A stretch of 64,000 nt of DNA from Ascidiaceihabitans sp034111945 (lineage in GTDB: Bacteria; Pseudomonadota; Alphaproteobacteria; Rhodobacterales; Rhodobacteraceae). Below the pieces are notes generated by a model. It was not told where the DNA came from. It searched no databases and saw only the letters and a list, made by a program, of their open reading frames with translations. How positions within the stretch are numbered: position 1 is the stretch's first letter; each line of letters opens with the position of its first letter. Positions 8,727-17,212 of this stretch are shown piece after piece. A program made the position numbers and the translations under genes. The stretch covers positions 17,713-81,712 of the forward strand of contig JBLHSG010000020.1 of NCBI GenBank assembly GCA_047626725.1. Direction: 5' to 3'.

Positions 8727-9668
8727 ATGACCGACGCGATATTAAACGCATCTCCCCAGACCTGTCATTGGGGTTATTTCGACGCCGCACTTACGCCCGC
8801 AATGACGATAAATAGCGGCGACGAGATCGTCATTAATACCGTCACTGGCGGGCCGCAAAACCTGCCTGGCGCCGGTTTTCATATCCCGCCAGAATTGCTG
8901 GAAATACATGCGGCTGGCGTGCCGACAGTGCCAGGTCATCTGCTGACCGGACCAGTTGCTGTTGCGGGCGCTATGCTCGGTGACGTTCTGCAAATCGATA
9001 TTCTGGACGTAACCTTGCGACAAGATTGGGGGTTTAATTTTATTCGTCCGCTGGCAGGCACCCTGCCCCAAGATTTCCCAACGCCCCATCACACCATAAT
9101 TCCACTTGATGCAAAGCGCGGGATCGGGACGTTGCCTTGGGGGCTGGAACTTGACCTCGCGCCCTTTTTTGGGGTGATGGGGGTGGCACCACCACCTGCA
9201 TGGGGTCGGATTTCTACGATTGAACCGCGTGCCCACGGCGGCAATATCGACAACAAAGAACTGATCGCGGGCAGTACGCTATATCTGCCTGTTTTTGCTG
9301 CTGGCGCGCTGTTTTCATGTGGCGATGGGCACGGTGCTCAAGGCGACGGTGAGGTCTGCGTTACCGCCATTGAAACGGCCCTTCAGGGGCGCTTTCGACT
9401 GACTGTTTTAAAACACCAAGACCTGACATATCCGCAGGCAGAAACACCGACCCACTACATCACGATGGGCATGGCGCCCGACCTTGATGCCTGCGTTGAA
9501 ATGGCGCTGCGTGACATGATAAAACTGGTATCTGAACGCGCAAAAATCAGTCGCGAAGACGCCTATATGCTGTGCAGTCTTGCGGGCGACTTGCGCATCA
9601 CGCAGACTGTTAATCGTGAAAAAGGTGTGCATATGATGATGGCAAAAAAGCTGATCGATACAGCCTAA
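8727..9668 (+). CDS. Acetamidase/formamidase family protein
   Basis: A 313-residue protein of the FmdA/AmdA family, near the usual length for the bacterial enzyme. Recognisable segments include the N-terminal HWGYFDAALTPAMTINSGDEI, the VTGPVAVAGAMLGDVLQIDI-type strand, HGGNIDNKEL with its metal-binding His and Asn/Asp residues, and the FSCGDGHGAQGDGEVCVTAIE signature. Family members hydrolyse short amides such as formamide or acetamide using a metal ion, releasing ammonia. The start is the ATG at 8727 after GGTGACATC. It lies between an oxidoreductase (15 bases upstream) and a gamma-glutamyltransferase-family gene (40 bases downstream), so it probably works in a short pathway for an amide-containing nitrogen compound. 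Confidence 0.85.
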   Translation: MTDAILNASPQTCHWGYFDAALTPAMTINSGDEIVINTVTGGPQNLPGAGFHIPPELLEIHAAGVPTVPGHLLTGPVAVAGAMLGDVLQIDILDVTLRQDWGFNFIRPLAGTLPQDFPTPHHTIIPLDAKRGIGTLPWGLELDLAPFFGVMGVAPPPAWGRISTIEPRAHGGNIDNKELIAGSTLYLPVFAAGALFSCGDGHGAQGDGEVCVTAIETALQGRFRLTVLKHQDLTYPQAETPTHYITMGMAPDLDACVEMALRDMIKLVSERAKISREDAYMLCSLAGDLRITQTVNREKGVHMMMAKKLIDTA

Positions 9669-9708
9669 ACCACTGATATATTTATAAAAATACGAAAGAA
9701 TCTGACCC

Positions 9709-11304
9709 ATGGAAATCCGCGCTACACATGCTTACCCATCGCGCCGCTCGGCGGTTTTGGCAGACAATATCGTGTCAACATCACAGCCATTGGCGGCGCA
9801 AGCAGGCCTGTCCATGCTTGCAAAAGGCGGCAATGCAGTGGACGCCACAATTGCCACCGCGATCACGCTTACATTGGTTGAACCAACCGGCAATGGCGTC
9901 GGATCGGATGCGTTCGCAATCGTCTGGGACGGCACCGAATTGCACGGTCTAAACGCCTCGGGCCGATCACCTGCGGGATGGACCCCAGAACGCTTTGCCG
10001 ATCACGACGTTATGCCCTATCGCGGCTGGGAAAGCGTGACAGTACCCGGCGCAGTTTCCGCGTGGGTTGCGCTGTCAAACCGCTTTGGGAAACTGCCTTT
10101 TGCTGACCTGTTTGCCCCTGCCATCACGTATGCAAAAAACGGATTTATCGTGACACCAGTGATCGCAGAACTATGGCGACGCGCGGCCGAAGAATTGGGC
10201 GCATACCCCGGGTTTGCAGAAACGTTTTTGCCCAACGGCGAACCGCCCAAAGCCGGCATGCGGTTTACCAATCTGCCTTTGGCAAAGTCCCTCCAATTGA
10301 TTGCCGACACCAATGGCGACGCATTTTACAAAGGGACACTGGCCGAAACGATCTGCGACTTTGCAGCGCAACACGGCAGCGTCTTGAGCAAAGCAGACAT
10401 GGCCGCGCACACAGTGGATTGGTGCGGCACCATTTCCAAAAAGTTCGACGATTTGGAACTGCGTGAAATCCCACCAAACGGCCAAGGCATCGCCGCGTTG
10501 ATGGCGTTGGGCATCCTGTCACACACTCGTATCCGTGATTTGCAGCCCGACGAACCGCTCGCTTTCCACTTACAAATCGAGGCGATGAAGCTCGCGCTTG
10601 TCGATGCGGAAAACTACGTGGCGGACGGCGATCATATGACCCAGATCACATCAGAAGCACTGCTTGATGACGTCTATTTGGCGAGCCGTGCTGCCCTGAT
10701 TGACGAAACCCGCGCCCAAGATTTTAACGTTGGTGCACCAAAAAATGGCGGGACAGTGTATCTAACTGCCGCAGATGCGTCCGGCATGATGGTGTCATTC
10801 ATTCAGTCAAACTATGCAGGTTTTGGGTCTGGTATAGCGATCCCCGGGACGGGTATCAGTATGCAAAATCGTGGCGCTGGATTTTCGCTTGATCCCGATA
10901 GTCCGAACCTTGTTGGTCCGAACAAGCGCCCGTTTCACACGATTATTCCAGGATTTTTGATGGGGCCCGATGGCCCATTGATGAGCTTTGGCGTTATGGG
11001 CGGACCAATGCAGGCGCAGGGGCACGTTCAGATGGTTTTGCGCACCTACGTCTGGGGACAAGACCCGCAAATGGCCATTGATGCCCCCCGTTGGCGCGTA
11101 ATCGAAGGCGTCGATATCGCGTGCGAAGATACAATGCCTGAGGCAAAGATTGATGCGTTGAAATCCCTTGGTCACGTCGTCTCGCTCGAGGCGCCGGACA
11201 ACGCGTTTGGTTTTGGCGGCGCACAGTTGATTTGCAAGTTGGATGACCAAGGGTACGCCGCAGGATCGGATCCACGAAAAGATGGATTAGCTGCGGGTTT
11301 CTGA
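9709..11304 (+). CDS. Gamma-glutamyltransferase-family Ntn hydrolase
   Basis: A 531-residue protein with the N-terminal GGT region (AAQAGLSMLAKGGNAVDATIATA, VEPTGNGVGSDAFAIVWDG). The self-cleavage threonine is probably Thr349 in NGGTVYLTAADASGMMVSF. The downstream stretch NYAGFGSGIAIPGTGISMQNRG also fits members such as oxamate amidohydrolase (HpxW). No signal peptide is present, whereas classical glutathione-degrading GGT is periplasmic; this favours a cytosolic amidohydrolase. Such enzymes are made as a proenzyme that splits into two subunits. It is the third gene of the oxidoreductase-amidase operon. The substrate is unproven; oxamate or a gamma-glutamyl compound are possibilities. Confidence 0.8.
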   Translation: MEIRATHAYPSRRSAVLADNIVSTSQPLAAQAGLSMLAKGGNAVDATIATAITLTLVEPTGNGVGSDAFAIVWDGTELHGLNASGRSPAGWTPERFADHDVMPYRGWESVTVPGAVSAWVALSNRFGKLPFADLFAPAITYAKNGFIVTPVIAELWRRAAEELGAYPGFAETFLPNGEPPKAGMRFTNLPLAKSLQLIADTNGDAFYKGTLAETICDFAAQHGSVLSKADMAAHTVDWCGTISKKFDDLELREIPPNGQGIAALMALGILSHTRIRDLQPDEPLAFHLQIEAMKLALVDAENYVADGDHMTQITSEALLDDVYLASRAALIDETRAQDFNVGAPKNGGTVYLTAADASGMMVSFIQSNYAGFGSGIAIPGTGISMQNRGAGFSLDPDSPNLVGPNKRPFHTIIPGFLMGPDGPLMSFGVMGGPMQAQGHVQMVLRTYVWGQDPQMAIDAPRWRVIEGVDIACEDTMPEAKIDALKSLGHVVSLEAPDNAFGFGGAQLICKLDDQGYAAGSDPRKDGLAAGF

Positions 11305-11327
11305 TTGACCCCAAACGCTAATAAATT

Positions 11328-12173
11328 CTAGGGACGGTCCAAAATAAAATCCGGTTGAATGCCGGATACAGCAATTGGGTCGTCCACATCTTGACCTGCA
11401 AAAAAACCGAAGCCAGCAATGAGCGCGGTCTTTAGCCCTGCAGCCTGGCCGCCCAAAATGTCGGTGTGCAAACTGTCCCCAACCATCACGGTGCGCGCAG
11501 GGTCAAATGCGCCAAGTTGTTGAAATACTAGGTCAAAAATGTTGCCAAACGGTTTTCCAAAAAACTGTGGTTCAATGCCCGTCGCGTCAGCAAGCCGATG
11601 CGCATAACGGCCTGGTTCCGTCGAAAACCCGCCCTCGCGCGGTGCGACAATGTCTGGGTTTCCGACATAAACAGGTCGTGGATTTCGATTTAGCGACGCC
11701 TCCAGCATTGTCTGGCGTGCCTCGGTCCACACCGCACTTCCGAGCAAAAGAAACGCCTCAGCGTCATCATATTCACGCGCATCTTCGGCAAGGTAAGTGA
11801 CGTTCAGATTTTCCAAATCAGCACGGCCAAGGCTTTGCGTGGCCATCAATCCCCACTTGCGCGCAGGTTCTTGCGCCAGACCATGAAGGATAGTTTTACG
11901 GCTGGTGATAACGTCCTCAGGTGCAAAGTCGTATCCAAGACGGGCATATTTCGCCATCAAATCAGCATGCGGGTATCCAGCAGCATTCGACACGACCATG
12001 ACCCGCTTGCCAGCCTTTTGCAGGCCCGCCACGCGTTCAGGTACACCTTCGATGGCGGTTTCACCGATGTTCAGAACACCAAATGCATCTAGCAAAAACG
12101 TATCGATTTCGCCCGCAATCGCGTCAAGGTTTGCGACCCGTTTACAAGGTGCCATACGCTGCACATTTGGCAT
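11328..12173 (-). CDS. HAD-superfamily class IIA phosphatase
   Basis: A 281-residue protein of the NagD/pyridoxal-phosphatase-like class IIA group. Motif I is DTFLLDAFGVLNIG near the N-terminus, motif II is MVVSNAAGYP, and motif IV is VMVGDSLHTDILGGQAAGLKTALI. The large cap between motifs II and III is that of class IIA. The frame is open upstream to 12311 but that would overlap phnE; ATG at 12173 or 12155 is more likely, and neither has a strong ribosome site. It is the last gene of the phnDCEE run, 44 bases after the second phnE, so it may dephosphorylate a compound brought in by that transporter (inference from position). Confidence 0.75.
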   Translation of the reverse strand: MPNVQRMAPCKRVANLDAIAGEIDTFLLDAFGVLNIGETAIEGVPERVAGLQKAGKRVMVVSNAAGYPHADLMAKYARLGYDFAPEDVITSRKTILHGLAQEPARKWGLMATQSLGRADLENLNVTYLAEDAREYDDAEAFLLLGSAVWTEARQTMLEASLNRNPRPVYVGNPDIVAPREGGFSTEPGRYAHRLADATGIEPQFFGKPFGNIFDLVFQQLGAFDPARTVMVGDSLHTDILGGQAAGLKTALIAGFGFFAGQDVDDPIAVSGIQPDFILDRP

Positions 12174-12217
12174 ACGGTGACGTACGTTTTCGTATGCCGC
12201 AAAGGCTAGATCACAAT

Positions 12218-13033
12218 TCAAATGATCGCGCCACGTACCTTGGCGGACACCCATTCTGAAATGACCACAGCGACCAAAATAACCAACAGAATTAACGCCA
12301 CTTGCGGCCATGCCAAAACATTCAGCGAGGACGACAGTTGCAGGCCAATTCCACCAGCTCCCACCAGCCCCAAGACGGTGCTTTCGCGAATGTTAATGTC
12401 CCAACGGAACACGGCAATACCAGCCAAGGCGGGCATAATTTGCGGAATAATTCCGAATGCCATGACCTGCCAGCGCGAGGCGCCCGTCGCTGTAATCGCC
12501 TCAACTTGCGTCTCGTCGATCTCTTCGATTGCCTCGTACAACAGCTTGGCACAGAACCCGATTGACCGAATTGCAATCGCGATCACACCGGCAAAAACGC
12601 CCGGTCCAATGATAGCGATCAGCAGTAATGCCCAGATCAGCGAGTTGATTGAGCGCGTAGACACAATGATCAAAAGCGCAATCGGCCGGATGATGAAACG
12701 CGACGGCGTGGTGTTACGTGCCGCAAGAAACGCGACCGGAATTGCCAAGAGCAGCGAGATAATCGTGCCCAGCGTTGCGATGTTCAGCGTGTCCCAAATC
12801 GGCTTGCCCAATTGGGTGATGTATTCCCACCGTGGCGGCGTCGCACGGGTCCAGATATCGTTTGCGATACGCGGGGCATCCCAGACAAAAAACCATGTGG
12901 TGGAGTTAGAGATTTGCTGCCAGCAATAGGCAAAAATCGCGATCCCGATTAGCCATAAAACCCAATGAAACAGGCTTTCGCGGCCTGTGCGTCGTTGCCA
13001 TGATTTCAGGCCATTTGTGTCACGTGTTGGCAT
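12218..13033 (-). CDS. phnE: Phosphonate-type ABC transporter permease (second PhnE)
   Basis: A 271-residue inner-membrane protein with about six transmembrane helices and the permease EAA-type loop: EAITATGASRWQVMAFGIIPQIMPALAGIAVFRWDINIRES. The ESTVLGLVGAGGIG stretch is typical of PhnE. The start codon shares one base with the stop of the previous phnE (TAATG), so the two are translationally coupled and probably form a heterodimeric channel. It works with the PhnC ATPase and the PhnD binding protein. The substrate may be a phosphonate, phosphite or phosphate ester. Confidence 0.88.
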   Translation of the reverse strand: MPTRDTNGLKSWQRRTGRESLFHWVLWLIGIAIFAYCWQQISNSTTWFFVWDAPRIANDIWTRATPPRWEYITQLGKPIWDTLNIATLGTIISLLLAIPVAFLAARNTTPSRFIIRPIALLIIVSTRSINSLIWALLLIAIIGPGVFAGVIAIAIRSIGFCAKLLYEAIEEIDETQVEAITATGASRWQVMAFGIIPQIMPALAGIAVFRWDINIRESTVLGLVGAGGIGLQLSSSLNVLAWPQVALILLVILVAVVISEWVSAKVRGAII

Positions 13034-13854
13034 TATTGTACCCTCGCCCGAACGACGCCAGACAGGTATTCCAGCCCCATGACGATCACGATAATGATCA
13101 GCAGAATTGCCGCTGCAGTGTCGTATTCATAGCGATCAAACGCAGTATTCAAGGTTGCGCCGATGCCACCTGCCCCGACCAATCCAAGGATCGCGCTTTC
13201 GCGAAAATTGATATCGAGACGATAGATGCTAAGCCCGATCAAACGCGGCATAACCTGCGGCTGCACACCATAATTGATCCACTGCGTCCAGCGCGCGCCG
13301 GAAGCTTTGATCGCTTCGGCCTGCACACGATCCATGCTTTCGATGTCTTCGGCCAGCAGCTTGGATAGAAAGCCAATCGTTGCAAAGCTAAGCGTCAAGA
13401 ACCCTGCGAGCGGACCAAACCCAAAGATTGCGACAAGCAAAATTGCCACGATAATTTCTTGCAACGCGCGGCTGACCGCGATGATGCCACGGCACAGAAG
13501 GTAGACAGGCAACGGGGCCACATTTCGGGCCGCACCGAGAGCGATAGGAATAGAAATCGCGATCCCCACAACAGAGGACGCGACCGTCATGATGATGCTT
13601 TCAAACATGCCTTCCCAGATGTCCGTCGAGCGCGATGTGAAATCAGGATTGGTAAAGGCGAGTACGAATTTCTTGCCCCGTTCCAGCCCATCATAAACCC
13701 GCGACCAATTGACATCGATTGTCATGTAGGCAGCGATTAAATAGGCGATTAGGCCAAACAATAGCGCCATGCGCAGCCATTTACGCTGCACAAATGGTGG
13801 TTTTTTCCACGGCTTGCCAATCTTTGTTTGAACGTCAAAAACAGCCTCGCTCAT
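13033..13854 (-). CDS. phnE: Phosphonate-type ABC transporter permease (first PhnE)
   Basis: A 273-residue permease with one N-terminal helix (about 28-45) and five more, plus the loop EAIKASGARWTQWINYGVQPQVMPRLIGLSIYRLDINFRES followed by AILGLVGAGGIG. It is paralogous to the next gene and shares the same conserved loop. Its ATG overlaps the end of phnC by four bases (ATGA), and its stop overlaps the next start by one base. This tight coupling supports fixed stoichiometry of the transporter. Confidence 0.88.
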   Translation of the reverse strand: MSEAVFDVQTKIGKPWKKPPFVQRKWLRMALLFGLIAYLIAAYMTIDVNWSRVYDGLERGKKFVLAFTNPDFTSRSTDIWEGMFESIIMTVASSVVGIAISIPIALGAARNVAPLPVYLLCRGIIAVSRALQEIIVAILLVAIFGFGPLAGFLTLSFATIGFLSKLLAEDIESMDRVQAEAIKASGARWTQWINYGVQPQVMPRLIGLSIYRLDINFRESAILGLVGAGGIGATLNTAFDRYEYDTAAAILLIIIVIVMGLEYLSGVVRARVQ

Positions 13855-14642
13855 AGCGCGGCCCCTTCGTCATCGTCGTCGACAGTTTCGATTGTTGCTT
13901 CCCAATCTTCTTCGCCGTAAATCGCGGTCAAAACGTCGGGCGTCAGACCTTCGGGCGGGCCATCAAACTGGATAGCACCCAGTCGCAAACCAACGACACG
14001 CTGCACAAAACGTTGGGCCAATGCGACGTCGTGAATGTTGATAATTGCCGCCAAACCGCGTTCTTTGCACAGCTCACAAATCAGTCGCATAATCTGGCGC
14101 GACGTCTTTGGATCAAGGGATGCAGTCGGTTCATCAACCAGCAAAAGTGCCGGATTTTGAATAAGCGCGCGGCAAATTCCGACCCGCTGTCGTTGACCTC
14201 CAGAAAGTTCATCGGCGCGTTTATCCGCCATATGCGCAAGGCCGACGCGGTCCAGCAGGCGAAATGCCTCATCCACATCAGACTGTGGAAAACGACGCAG
14301 GAAACTGCGCCAAAAACCGACATAGCCCAGCCGACCGGACAGGACATTTTCCATCACGGTTAGGCGTTCGACCAGCGCGTATTCTTGAAAAATCATGCCC
14401 ATGCGCCGGCGTTCGCGCCGCAGCGCACCGGATGATAGGCCCGTCAGTTCGACATCACCCAAATGCACGGTTCCCGAAGTCGGTTCGACCAGTCGGTTGA
14501 TGCAGCGAATAAGCGTTGATTTCCCGGCACCCGATGGGCCGATCAAAGCCAGAACCTGGCCTTCGGGAATATCCATATCGACGGCCTGCAAAGCCTGATC
14601 GCCGGTCTTGTATGTCTTCACTAGTTTCTTAAGCCGCAGCAT
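13851..14642 (-). CDS. phnC: Phosphonate-type ABC transporter ATP-binding protein PhnC
   Basis: A 263-residue ATPase. The Walker A motif is GPSGAGKST (about residues 35-43), the Q-loop lies in GMIFQEYALVERLTV, the signature is LSGGQRQRVGICRAL, and Walker B is LLLVDEPTASLDPKTS, followed by the switch His in INIHD. The length and ERLTVMENVLSGRLG fit PhnC. The C-terminus is acidic, ending in a run of Asp/Glu. It starts 80 bases after phnD and overlaps phnE by four bases. It powers import through the two PhnE permeases. Confidence 0.9.
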   Translation of the reverse strand: MLRLKKLVKTYKTGDQALQAVDMDIPEGQVLALIGPSGAGKSTLIRCINRLVEPTSGTVHLGDVELTGLSSGALRRERRRMGMIFQEYALVERLTVMENVLSGRLGYVGFWRSFLRRFPQSDVDEAFRLLDRVGLAHMADKRADELSGGQRQRVGICRALIQNPALLLVDEPTASLDPKTSRQIMRLICELCKERGLAAIINIHDVALAQRFVQRVVGLRLGAIQFDGPPEGLTPDVLTAIYGEEDWEATIETVDDDDEGAAL

Positions 14643-14721
14643 GAAACTTCCCCGCCCCAGATGTTATTGTTGGAAAGGGCGAACACGAATGCCCGCCCGC
14701 TCAGATTTTATGGTCCAGTGC

Positions 14722-15696
14722 TTACTGGCAGGAATAGCTGACGCCGTTTGCCGTATCGATTTTGCGGATCACATCCCAGAATTCTTGGTACGTCATCTCC
14801 AGGAATTGACCTTCGTTCGACTTCTCGAATTCAGCCTGCAAGGACGTGCCTTCCCAATCGAAATTGAAAAACGCGTTGCGGATTTTGTCTTTCAATTCAG
14901 GGTTCAGGTTGTGCGCCGTTCCAAAACCCGTGGTCGGAAACGTTTGCGATTTATAGATGACTTTGACGTCGTCTGCCTTGATAACATCGCGGCTGATCAT
15001 CCGGGCTTTGACCGAGTTTGCGATGGATGCGGCCATGTAATCTTTGTTCGCGACACCAAGGATCGAGTTGTCGTGTTTGCCCGAATACACTGGTTCGAAA
15101 TCGCGTTCTGGCAACATATCAAAGTCGCCTTTCAAGATTGCCGAAGGTGCTTTGAAACCCGAATTCGACGTAGGTGACGTGAACGCCAACTGCTTGCCTT
15201 TGATGTCCTCGACTTTTTCAATGCCGGACCCTGGATAGGTGATGATTTCCATCTCATAGCCGAAATTGCCGTCTTTTGACGCCATAATCGTGAACGGGTT
15301 GAAGCCCGCGCAATTCACAGCCAACGGGTTGGAGCCTGTGTTAAATCCGGCAATATGAAGCCGACCCGAGCGCATGGCTTCGATTTGGGCGGCGTTGCTT
15401 TGAACCGGAAAGAAAACCACTGATTTGCCGGTTTCTTTTTCCAAGTGTGTCAGAAAATCTGACCATGCCGTTTTGTAAACTGCAGGATCTTCGACCGGTG
15501 TGTAGGCGAAAACCAATGTGCCCGGATCAACCTGATCGGCGGCGTCCGTTGGTGTGTCTGCGATCAGATCGCCGTTTACATCGCAATACCGTTTGTCCAA
15601 GTCGCCGCGCGGGCAATCTTCAGCCGCCGCAGCGCCTGCCAACGACATCGTGAATGCCAATGCCGCGCCGGATAAAAGTGAGTTCATAAGTTTCAT
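14722..15696 (-). CDS. phnD: Phosphate/phosphite/phosphonate-binding periplasmic protein PhnD
   Basis: A 324-residue protein starting at the ATG at 15696, which has GGGAGGA at ideal spacing; the frame continues to 15747 but lacks a start of that quality. A Sec signal peptide covers about residues 1-25, ending AGAAAAE. The mature domain has PhnD-type segments: PGTLVFAYTPVEDPAVYKTAW, FFPVQSNAAQIEAMRSGRLHIAGFNTGS and FTSPTSNSGFKAPSAIL. Between signal and domain is a short insert, C28 to C38, followed by an EF-hand/dockerin-like loop DVNGDLIADTPTD (residues 39-51), which could bind calcium. It is first in the phnDCEE order and 69 bases after the corrected end of the upstream HAD gene. Confidence 0.88.
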   Translation of the reverse strand: MKLMNSLLSGAALAFTMSLAGAAAAEDCPRGDLDKRYCDVNGDLIADTPTDAADQVDPGTLVFAYTPVEDPAVYKTAWSDFLTHLEKETGKSVVFFPVQSNAAQIEAMRSGRLHIAGFNTGSNPLAVNCAGFNPFTIMASKDGNFGYEMEIITYPGSGIEKVEDIKGKQLAFTSPTSNSGFKAPSAILKGDFDMLPERDFEPVYSGKHDNSILGVANKDYMAASIANSVKARMISRDVIKADDVKVIYKSQTFPTTGFGTAHNLNPELKDKIRNAFFNFDWEGTSLQAEFEKSNEGQFLEMTYQEFWDVIRKIDTANGVSYSCQ

Positions 15697-15839
15697 TAAA
15701 AATTCCTCCCAAGACCTAAAGGCTAGCCGGAAGTTTCGGAAATACAAAGGAAATTCGGTGATTTTCTATTCAATTTTGATTCCGTGCTGCGCCCAATCGT
15801 CAAACTGATCATTTGGGTTCAAATCTGGCAACGGATCAT

Positions 15840-16421
15840 TCAGATACCCGCCCGAAAACAGACGAAACGTAACGTTAGAATTGCGTCCGTGTGAAAATCA
15901 ATTGCACTGTCACCGACGTACAGCGTCTGTTTCGCAGTGCACCCCAAGGTCGTGATACACGTCAGTAACGATTGCGGATCAGGTTTTTTTGCCTGCCCCG
16001 GTTCGGCCCCGACAATCGCATCAAAATACTGCGTCAGGCCAAGGTTATTGCAAATTTCACGCGCTGGACCCGTCGGCTTGTTCGTGCAAATCCCTAGGGG
16101 TACCCCACGACTACGGAACTGTTCCAACGCGGCGATCACGTCATCATATGGTCGGGTCAGAGTTGTAACATTCTGGCCATAAACCTCTAGAAACAACCTA
16201 AGAACGTCACGTTCTAGCGTTTCTGTCGATCCACCTGTCGCAGTCAGCGTGCGCTTTACCAACGTTTCAACGCCGTTCCCGATAAAGGAAATGATCGTCG
16301 CCAGATCAAGCGGCGCGCGGCCAATCGATTTCAACGCCTCATTTGCAGCAAACTGCAAATCCGGAGCGCTGTGAATAAGCGTTCCGTCCAGATCAAAAAT
16401 GATTGCTTTTGGGTTCGCCAT
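15840..16421 (-). CDS. gph: Phosphoglycolate phosphatase-like HAD hydrolase with a 3' frameshift
   Basis: A HAD hydrolase of the Gph type, 193 residues as read from the ATG at 16421. Motif I is IIFDLDGTLIHSAPDL, motif II is GICTNKP, the motif III lysine is in KKPDPQSLL, and motif IV is YVGDSAID. After motif IV the family reading is lost: the frame ends in an atypical tail and a stop at 15840. Moving by one base at about 15883 restores a family-like C-terminus, including VTFRLFSGGYLNDPLPD, that runs 38 codons to a TAG at 15766-15768. The catalytic core is intact, so the truncated product could still work. The cause is a one-base deletion, a sequencing error or, less likely, programmed shifting. 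It precedes phnD in the same direction. Confidence 0.8.
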   Translation of the reverse strand: MANPKAIIFDLDGTLIHSAPDLQFAANEALKSIGRAPLDLATIISFIGNGVETLVKRTLTATGGSTETLERDVLRLFLEVYGQNVTTLTRPYDDVIAALEQFRSRGVPLGICTNKPTGPAREICNNLGLTQYFDAIVGAEPGQAKKPDPQSLLTCITTLGCTAKQTLYVGDSAIDFHTDAILTLRFVCFRAGI

Positions 16422-16505
16422 TTTACGGTCCTGTTTATAGTTTTGGCCCAAGGCCATATACGTGTTTCATCTAACGCAACCATACGTCGAAGTATGGTAT
16501 TTTCG

Positions 16506-17042
16506 TTATCGGTATTGATGCACCTGACAATTGCTCATCATAAATCCGATGATCTCTTGAAACGCATTTCCGTGCCCAACAATTGCGACGTTCTCGTTTT
16601 CGATGCCATTTAACGACTGAACAAACTTCGCGATACGCTTTTGAAAAACATCTACGGGTTCAGCTTGGATGCTTTTTTTGGGCGTATCATCAGCATGCCA
16701 CCATCGGCTTGGCAAACTATCGAAGGACAGATCGGGGAAATCCGCACCCAGTTCGTTTGGGGGTCGCCCAACATCGCCGCTGAATTTTAACAGCTCGTGA
16801 TGACCATGGCGGACTTCGATCGGTGCAGTTTTGTCAAAAATGGTCTGCGCTGTTTGGATTGCACGGGTCAGCGGCGACGTGATGACCCGCGTGATATTTA
16901 ACGAATTTACAGCAATGCGCGCCTCGAATGCTTGCTCAAACCCAAGGTTTGTAAGCGGTGCGTCGAAAATCAACGGGTCTACATCGCCTTTGAATGCAGC
17001 GTTAAATTCAGACTGTCCATGACGGATAAAATAGATGGCCAT
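16506..17042 (-). CDS. Histidine phosphatase family protein
   Basis: A 178-residue protein with the phosphoglycerate mutase-like RHG motif at its N-terminus (YFIRHGQSEFN), the second arginine region SPLTRAIQTAQTI, and a C-terminal VAIVGHGNAFQEIIG holding the second catalytic histidine. The start is the ATG at 17042, preceded by AAAGGA; the frame remains open to 17102 without a better start. The enzyme forms a phospho-histidine intermediate; the substrate cannot be told from sequence. It lies 84 bases upstream of the HAD phosphatase and in the same direction, so it may belong to the Phn run. Confidence 0.8.
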   Translation of the reverse strand: MAIYFIRHGQSEFNAAFKGDVDPLIFDAPLTNLGFEQAFEARIAVNSLNITRVITSPLTRAIQTAQTIFDKTAPIEVRHGHHELLKFSGDVGRPPNELGADFPDLSFDSLPSRWWHADDTPKKSIQAEPVDVFQKRIAKFVQSLNGIENENVAIVGHGNAFQEIIGFMMSNCQVHQYR

Positions 17043-17212
17043 GCGGCAATCCTTTCTTGGGCGACGGCAAAATACAAAGTGCGAAACTGTGTCGAAATTC
17101 ACTATATTTGGACGTCAAAGAAAACGCCATGCAGACATTTTGCGGCCCACATTGCCGCCATTCAATCCCACTGACATACTGCCCCGGATGATCCATCACA
17201 GGCGGGATAAAA

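Noticed and set aside
12222..12929. 235-codon plus-strand frame across phnE
   Set aside because: Antisense shadow of a clear permease gene; the translation shows no family features.
15812..15828. GGTTCAAATC-like element suggesting a tRNA T arm
   Set aside because: No acceptor or anticodon arm surrounds it, and it lies in the 3' part of the frameshifted HAD gene.
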